A DNA stretch of 58,898 bases from an uncultured Alphaproteobacteria bacterium (lineage in GTDB: Bacteria > Pseudomonadota > Alphaproteobacteria > UBA3830). The stretch spans positions 1 through 58,898 of the forward strand of contig CALXQQ010000003.1 of assembly GCA_944390775.1 (NCBI GenBank), in the 5' to 3' direction. A program made the position numbers and the translations under genes. This document shows, piece after piece, positions 54,782-58,898 of the stretch (positions are counted from its first letter, which is position 1; every line of letters starts with the position of its first letter). The notes under the pieces were generated by a model. The model saw nothing but the letters and a program-made list of their open reading frames with translations. It had not been told where the DNA came from and did no database searches.

Positions 54782-55198
54782 CTACTGTTGTGCTGTCACA
54801 GCAACGCTCCTTACCAACTCTAACACTCTGCGTCGCACATGAGGTTCAGATATTTTATAGTAAGCCCTTAGTAAATTACTGGTTTCTTTCTTGTGTTCTG
54901 AACTAAACTCATATGACGCCTGAGCAGAATCATTCAACATGTCTGCGTTTTTAATATGAAAACCATCGACAAAATATGAAAAGTCCACGCCCAATATAAC
55001 GGAAATATTGTACAGCATGCTGGCGCTTATACGATTCACACCTTTCTCATACTTTTGAATTTGTTGAAAAGTAACACCAAGCGACTCACCTAGTTTAGTT
55101 TGGCTAATCCCCATCATAGTTCGTCTTGCTTTTAGACGCTGCCCTATATATTCATCTAGTGACTTGCAAGAAACAACTTCAATTCGATAGTCTGCCAT
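54782..55198 (-). CDS. XRE-family transcriptional regulator
   Basis: A 138-residue DNA-binding protein with a Cro/C1 helix-turn-helix at about residues 18-72 (IGQRLKARRTMMGISQTKLG then VTFQQIQKYEKGVNRISASM). The C-terminal half is a helical dimerisation tail (HVRRRVLELVRSVA). This type is very common in alphaproteobacteria, often in several copies in intracellular species, and may be related to CtrA-circuit or symbiosis regulators, but its target is not known. GGAGG precedes the ATG at 55198. It borders the gene-poor transposon zone. Confidence 0.85.
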   Translation of the reverse strand: MADYRIEVVSCKSLDEYIGQRLKARRTMMGISQTKLGESLGVTFQQIQKYEKGVNRISASMLYNISVILGVDFSYFVDGFHIKNADMLNDSAQASYEFSSEHKKETSNLLRAYYKISEPHVRRRVLELVRSVAVTAQQ

Positions 55199-55912
55199 AC
55201 TCCTCCTCGCTACATATTCAACCACACTATATGCGATGCTAAAAATTTTTCAATTTGAAAAAATGAACAAAAACGTACTTTTTTCTACTTTCCTCATAAA
55301 TCACCAAACTTGGAGTTGTACTTCAAGATTGTTTGCAATTTTCAGTATAGAAAAATGTGGTATATTGGCAATAGAAAAAATATATGGAAATGATTTATTG
55401 TGATCTTATATTTTTCAGAATTAAACATCAAAGATATCTTCTTGTATAACATCGTATATTGCGTCATTTGTAAAATTACCTAATCGTCATTATTTGTTAT
55501 TATTTTTATCGTTTAGACCGTCTCAAAACGTGTATTTTTGCAGCTAATCAACACAAGAAAACTGATTTACAATAAAACATACGCTGAATTGTATTTTTTT
55601 ATATATTGAATCGATTTAATGCCGATTAACCATAAAACTCCACACAACTAAACAAATAATTATCATTTAAAAATATGTATATCATTGATTGTAAATACCA
55701 AAAAACTATGCGTAAAGCGCAAATTTGGAATACAAGCCATACGAAAAATTAGCAGCCTATAAAAACAACCTGCATATCGCACAGCTGTTTTTTGCTTTTT
55801 GTATATTCCGCACGAACAGACAAATCATGTATATGTTTGTAAAAGATAAAACGGGATCGACAATATATTATACCATCACAACAAAAATGAAAACACACTA
55901 TATATTAAACAT

Positions 55913-56013
55913 CTTGCGAAAGTCTATGGTTAGCAAACACGAACAGCGATTGGTCTATGCGGTTAATTGTTATGAAAACCGCAAGTTATAAATTCCGGCG
56001 ATTATATTAAACC
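55913..56013 (-). repeat. Remnant of the IS right end, inverted
   Basis: From CTTGCGAAAGTC at 55913 about 100 bases match, with few changes, the reverse complement of the last 100 bases of the IS at 57550-58490, including AGCAAACACGAACAGCGATT. The match stops after TTAAACC. It is an old solo fragment; the open frame across it is just the antisense of the transposase tail. Confidence 0.85.
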
Positions 56014-56522
56014 GAAAACCACCAGAAAAACTAAATATCGTTGATAATAAATACTGAAAAATAAATTATCCACAAAAATTGTCATTAGATTCACTGAAAA
56101 ACAATGCAGAGTTTATGTATTTGTCTGTGCATGTTAATCAGTAAACAGAATGCAGGAAGCAAAAGCCGTGAAATAATAGGTATAATATTACAAGAAAGTA
56201 TAGCTCTATATGCTTAATTAAAAGAAACTACACGAAAACATTCTACTTTATAAAGCAATTTTACAAATTGTACGACTACCCATTTAGAAAAAATGCACCG
56301 CATGAATTGTGATATAGGCATCCTAAACTTGTTTGCGAACAAAAAAATTATCGTACCTCGTTCTAAATTTTATCTCAGCTATTTGAGATTTTTTCTTAAA
56401 CATTTTACTAAAAATGAAAAATAAAAGTCTTAAACAATGGGATTATGCATCGTCGCAAAGCATCTAGCATACCTCATAACAATATAGCGACGTAGAACTT
56501 ACGTAAATTTTGAAGATTCATA

Positions 56523-57397
56523 GAGCAAATCCAGCATACGGAAAAACGAAAAACGCGAATATTTTCAAGCACATTTTTTGATAGACGAAAGCTCCATTGG
56601 TCGCACATATAAGTATTTGATATACAATAGAAAAAGCACATATTGTACGCAAATAAAACAACGTAGAAAATTTAAAAAACATAATAAAACTGAAATTGTA
56701 GAAATAGTGTAAATTGATCACACGTTTGTAAAAAAAGAATAGCTTGAGATTTAAGCATTTTTAGACTTACGACAATAACGTTTTTGTTTACGCAAATTTA
56801 TAGCAATACACGCAATTTAGATGCAAAAAAATTTCTGTAAGAATTTCTTGTAACAGCACCCCATCACATCAAATCGATTCAAGTTGACAGCGGATTAGAG
56901 TTAAAAGTTCGAGCAAAAATGTATGAATGCCCTAAAATACCACAAATTGTACCGCCCCCAGCGATGCCGAAATACAACTAGAGAAAACAACATCATACGC
57001 TAAAAATTTTACGCCAGTCCAATGCTCTATACCAATCAGCCAGAAAAACGCAATCCAAATTGAAAAAACATTGTAAATATGCGACAAACACAAATCACAT
57101 ACGGAATTAAAAGCAGCAACGAATCTGAAGCATCTTCATAAGCATAATTTTGAGGATAACCATATATCAGATTTTTTAACAGTTGTGGAGAAAATGCGAC
57201 CTTTATAGGAGAAGGTGCTAGCAAACAATAAGAACTATAAACGAAAATCAGCATGTAACAATATCAAAAATGAGATTTGGCGGGAACTATTATACTATCG
57301 CAGTTACATCTGCTATTGCTATTTGGCATACACCTTAATTCAAAAAAAAATACAAAAAATATTTGCCTACACATTCAATGGATTGAGCCCTTGTTAG
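56523..57397 (+). pseudogene. Decayed rve (IS481/IS3-like) transposase
   Basis: Pieces of an integrase-type transposase can be read through several stops and frames on the plus strand. Near 56525 is NPAYGKTKNANIFK, like the NPxYGKxKIAxILK helix; near 56711 KIDHTFVKK, like the first catalytic Asp block; at about 56865-56981 HQIKSIQVD-type sequence, here HHIKSIQVDSGLELK, holding the second catalytic Asp region, then PKIPQIVPPPAMPKYN; near 57370 AYTFNGLSP, like the C-terminal RPHxxLNGLTP block. It is clearly non-functional. The family is inferred from order and spacing of these blocks only. Confidence 0.6.
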
Positions 57398-57616
57398 CAT
57401 AAATAGCAATCTTCAACATAGCAATCAAAATCTTTGAACAAATTTTGCAAATTCTGACCGCTGTAATGGATATACAAATTCAGCAACTATCAAAAAATTA
57501 GCGATAATTATAGCAAAATTGATCCTAAAATTTTGAATATATTAAATCTCTTGCGAAAGTAGAGATGGGATAGCACAAAAGGGAGAAAAGTGCGAAACTC
57601 AACAAAACAAATAAAA

Positions 57617-58123
57617 ATGCTGAGTTTCGATAAATTGTGTAATCAAAGTAAGTTTTTTGCAAGGTTGACGGGGGTAAAGTTGGAGCAATTTCACGAAATT
57701 GTTCGCAAAGTGCATCCGCGATGGGAAAGATTGCAAAAGCAAAAGAAAGTTTCTGGTAGGCCCTCCAAGATAAAAACCTTGGCAGACGGGATTTTGTTGG
57801 TATCGATTTACTACCGATTTTATGTGAGTTTTCAATTTTTGGGGATGCTGTTTGACCTCGACGAATCAAACATTTGTCGACACATTCAACGCCTCGAACC
57901 GATGCTGGCAGATGTCATTAAGATCAGCAAAAACAGAGAGTTGAGCCAGTCTGATCTTGAGACGATTAGACTCAACGGAAATTCAGATTCAGAGGCCCAA
58001 GAAAAATCAGAGACAATTTTATTCTGGGAAGAAGAAACGTCATATGATGAAATTCGAAATCATGACCGACACAAAAGGAAAAATCCTAAATATTTCAAAA
58101 TGTTATGGTGGTCGAACACATGA
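57617..58123 (+). CDS. IS transposase, N-terminal part (orfA)
   Basis: Codes for the DNA-binding part of the transposase. MLSFDKLCNQSKFFARLTG starts at the ATG at 57617 (a GTG at 57590 is possible), and the helix-turn-helix is in FQFLGMLFDLDESNICRHI. The real protein leaves this frame near codon ELSQSDLE (about 57960), where the other frame picks up the first catalytic Asp; the last 55 codons of this frame are not transposase-like. Confidence 0.7.
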   Translation: MLSFDKLCNQSKFFARLTGVKLEQFHEIVRKVHPRWERLQKQKKVSGRPSKIKTLADGILLVSIYYRFYVSFQFLGMLFDLDESNICRHIQRLEPMLADVIKISKNRELSQSDLETIRLNGNSDSEAQEKSETILFWEEETSYDEIRNHDRHKRKNPKYFKMLWWSNT

Positions 58124-58433
58124 TTTTAAAATTCGAAAAATGTCCGATCATATCCCGAAAGATGTTCAAGTTCTGGCAGATTCTGGATATCAAGGATTGC
58201 AAAAACAGCATCCGAAAACGCTTCTGCCGCACAAACAACGGCGAAAAAGTCCTTTAACAGCGGAACAAAAGGAGCATAATCACACACTTGCATCGAAACG
58301 AGTAAGTGTCGAACATGTATTTTCCCATCTCAAAAAATTCAAAATTTTGGGCTCGATCTACCGAAATTTCCGCAAAAAACTGCATATGAGGTTTAACATA
58401 ATCTCCGGAATCTACAACTTGCGGTTTTCGTAA
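57945..58433 (+). CDS. IS transposase, catalytic part (orfB)
   Basis: DDE catalytic domain in the frame +1 to orfA. LDSTEIQIQRPKKNQRQFYS holds the first Asp, VQVLADSGYQGL the second, and SVEHVFSHLKKFKILG the Glu. No good start codon exists (first is TTG at 57957), and the frame is closed by a TGA at 57942, so translation must shift from orfA between 57945 and about 57962, or the copy is dead through a one-base change. I see no classic slippery site in that stretch. Confidence 0.7.
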   Translation, partial: ASLILRRLDSTEIQIQRPKKNQRQFYSGKKKRHMMKFEIMTDTKGKILNISKCYGGRTHDFKIRKMSDHIPKDVQVLADSGYQGLQKQHPKTLLPHKQRRKSPLTAEQKEHNHTLASKRVSVEHVFSHLKKFKILGSIYRNFRKKLHMRFNIISGIYNLRFS

Positions 58434-58608
58434 CAATTAACCGCATAGACCAATCGCTGTTCGTGTTTGCTAACCCCAGACTTTCGCAAGATGTTTAATG
58501 TTTTTGAGCTGATTAGTGCGCAAATAATGCTTTGAATTTTAAAGCTTTGTTTAGATCGATGTCAGCCAAAAACTTTGCGAAAGTGAATCCCTCACGTGGT
58601 CAGCGTTA

Positions 58609-58637
58609 TTGACAACAAGCATGTACTATGTTACAAT
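58609..58637 (+). promoter_or_regulatory. Near-consensus sigma70 promoter
   Basis: TTGACA (perfect) and TACAAT are spaced by 17 bases, which is optimal. The downstream ORF starts at 58666, 29 bases later. This is the strongest promoter match I see in the window. Confidence 0.7.
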
Positions 58638-58665
58638 TCGCTACGGATGATAACGCAGGGTATGT

Positions 58666-58776
58666 ATGCGGAGTGGTGTTCGTTTTTTTTCACTTGTCAT
58701 TTTTGTAGTGGTTGGGGTTTCTTGCGGGATGAAACAGTGTCGTGACGAGGTTCTGTCAGAGATCGAACAAAAATAA
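58666..58776 (+). CDS. Tiny signal-peptide or lipoprotein-like ORF, possibly cut by IS
   Basis: A 36-residue frame below usual ORF cut-offs: a basic start (MRSGVRFF), a hydrophobic core (SLVIFVVVGV) and SCGMKQC, resembling a lipoprotein signal, though Gly at -3 is not ideal for a lipobox. GCAGGG lies five bases before the ATG and the strong promoter above is in line. The stop TAA at 58774 is only four bases before the left repeat of the next IS copy, so the IS may have truncated a longer gene and supplied the stop. No homologue recognised. Confidence 0.45.
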   Translation: MRSGVRFFSLVIFVVVGVSCGMKQCRDEVLSEIEQK

Positions 58777-58780
58777 ACCT

Positions 58781-58898
58781 CTTGCGAAAGTAGAGATGGG
58801 ATAGCAAAAGAGTGAGAAAAGTGCGAAACTCAACAAAAAATAAATAAAAATGCTGAGTTTCGAGAAATTGTGTAATAAAAGTAAAGTTTTTGCAAGGT
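58781..58898 (+). mobile_element. IS5-type insertion sequence, copy 2, cut by window end
   Basis: Starting at CTTGCGAAAGTAGAGATGGG the sequence follows the first 118 bases of copy 1 with several substitutions and small indels, in the same orientation. The transposase start (MLSFEKLCNKSKVFAR in this copy) is visible and its frame is open to the window edge. Confidence 0.85.

Larger units (their letters stand above)
55199..57549. other. Gene-poor zone with transposon debris
   Basis: About 2.35 kb, very AT-rich, with no intact gene. Two pieces can be recognised and are listed separately: the end of an IS in reverse orientation near 55.9-56.0 kb, and a decayed rve-type transposase from about 56.5 to 57.4 kb. 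In the remaining parts (55.2-55.9 and 56.0-56.5 kb) I see nothing I can name; short ORFs there have no ribosome site or conserved motif. Confidence 0.7.
57550..58490 (+). mobile_element. IS5-type insertion sequence, copy 1
   Basis: About 941 bases bounded by the inverted repeat CTTGCGAAAGT at 57550 and its complement ACTTTCGCAAG ending at 58490. It encodes a DDE transposase split over two frames, typical of IS5-family elements (HTH_Tnp_4/DDE_Tnp_4). No clear target duplication is visible, and the bases outside the repeats (TAAAT/CAT variants) are similar in other copies, so the true ends may lie a few bases out. A second copy starts at 58781 and differs at several bases in the first 115, so the copies are not recent twins. 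Confidence 0.82.

Noticed and set aside
55615-55645. Possible second CtrA site (TTAA, six bases, TTAACCAT)
   Set aside because: Spacing is six instead of seven and no gene starts downstream on either strand for over a kilobase.
55725-55991. 88-residue plus-strand ORF in the gene-poor zone
   Set aside because: Its 3' half is the antisense of the IS right end (matching the reverse complement of 58390-58490); no ribosome site and no motif.
56518-56721. 67-residue minus-strand ORF rich in aromatic residues
   Set aside because: It is antisense to the decayed transposase and reads as AT-rich noise without a ribosome site.
57525-57869. 114-residue minus-strand ORF
   Set aside because: Runs opposite the IS transposase; composition and lack of a start signal mark it as a shadow.
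1-58898. CRISPR arrays or tandem repeats
   Set aside because: No regularly spaced repeat was found; the only repeated DNA is IS-related.

Overview
The window looks like chromosome of an AT-rich, LPS-bearing alphaproteobacterium with a reduced, probably host-associated way of life. Alphaproteobacterial markers are a PopZ gene directly after a TolC-family gene, a DivL-like four-PAS pseudokinase, an LdtR-like MarR regulator, the divergent tpiA/PpiD-like pair, and a TTAA-N7-TTAAC (CtrA-type) site upstream of a type VI secretion operon. AT-rich codon use, many ATGA/TAATG gene overlaps and a stretch of decaying transposons suggest a symbiont or intracellular lineage; Holosporales or relatives is my best guess, not proven. 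TGA is used as a normal stop.

Layout. 1-0.7 kb: the 3' part of a WHH-nuclease toxin ORF overlapping a SUKH-type immunity gene (cut by the window edge), then tRNA-Arg(CCT). 1.2-8.9 kb: tpiA, a PpiD-like chaperone, an orphan receiver protein, ftsE-ftsX-plsC and prfA-prmC. 8.9-16.3 kb: tssK-tssL-tssM-tssA, the membrane complex, baseplate adaptor and TssA of a T6SS, with no sheath, tube, spike or ClpV genes here. 16.4-19 kb: LdtR-like regulator, a promoter driving ahpC-type peroxiredoxin and sodB, then nusB. 19-24.8 kb (minus strand): envelope sugar and LPS genes glmU-glmS-kdsD-lptCA-lptB, where LptC and LptA appear fused in one protein. 24.9-28.3 kb: SPOR protein with a glutamine-rich tail, tsaE, recR, a Na+/H+ antiporter-like protein. 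28.3-37.5 kb: a dcw cluster, rsmH-ftsL-ftsI-murE-murF-mraY-murD-ftsW, that stops after ftsW. 37.6-54.7 kb: DMT transporter, radC, an operon thrS - nitronate monooxygenase-like - rluB - exported cysteine-desulfurase-like protein, trmB, efp, comEC-like, gltX, tolC-like, popZ, atpI-like, divL-like, rpmG, nadK and an XRE regulator. 55.2-58.9 kb: about 2.3 kb without intact genes holding a decayed rve-type transposase and an IS end, an IS5-type element, a tiny promoter-bearing signal-peptide ORF, and the start of a second IS copy.

How it fits together. Most genes build or divide the envelope: amino sugars (glmS, glmU), Kdo (kdsD), LPS transport (lptCA, lptB), peptidoglycan precursors (murE, murF, mraY, murD), septum synthesis (ftsL, ftsI, ftsW, ftsEX) and a SPOR protein. 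PopZ and the DivL-like protein belong, in characterised relatives, to the polarity and CtrA cell-cycle circuit, and the CtrA-type site in front of tssK raises the possibility that the secretion system is tied to that circuit. The toxin/immunity pair at the left edge is a plausible, but unproven, cargo pair for interbacterial or symbiotic conflict.
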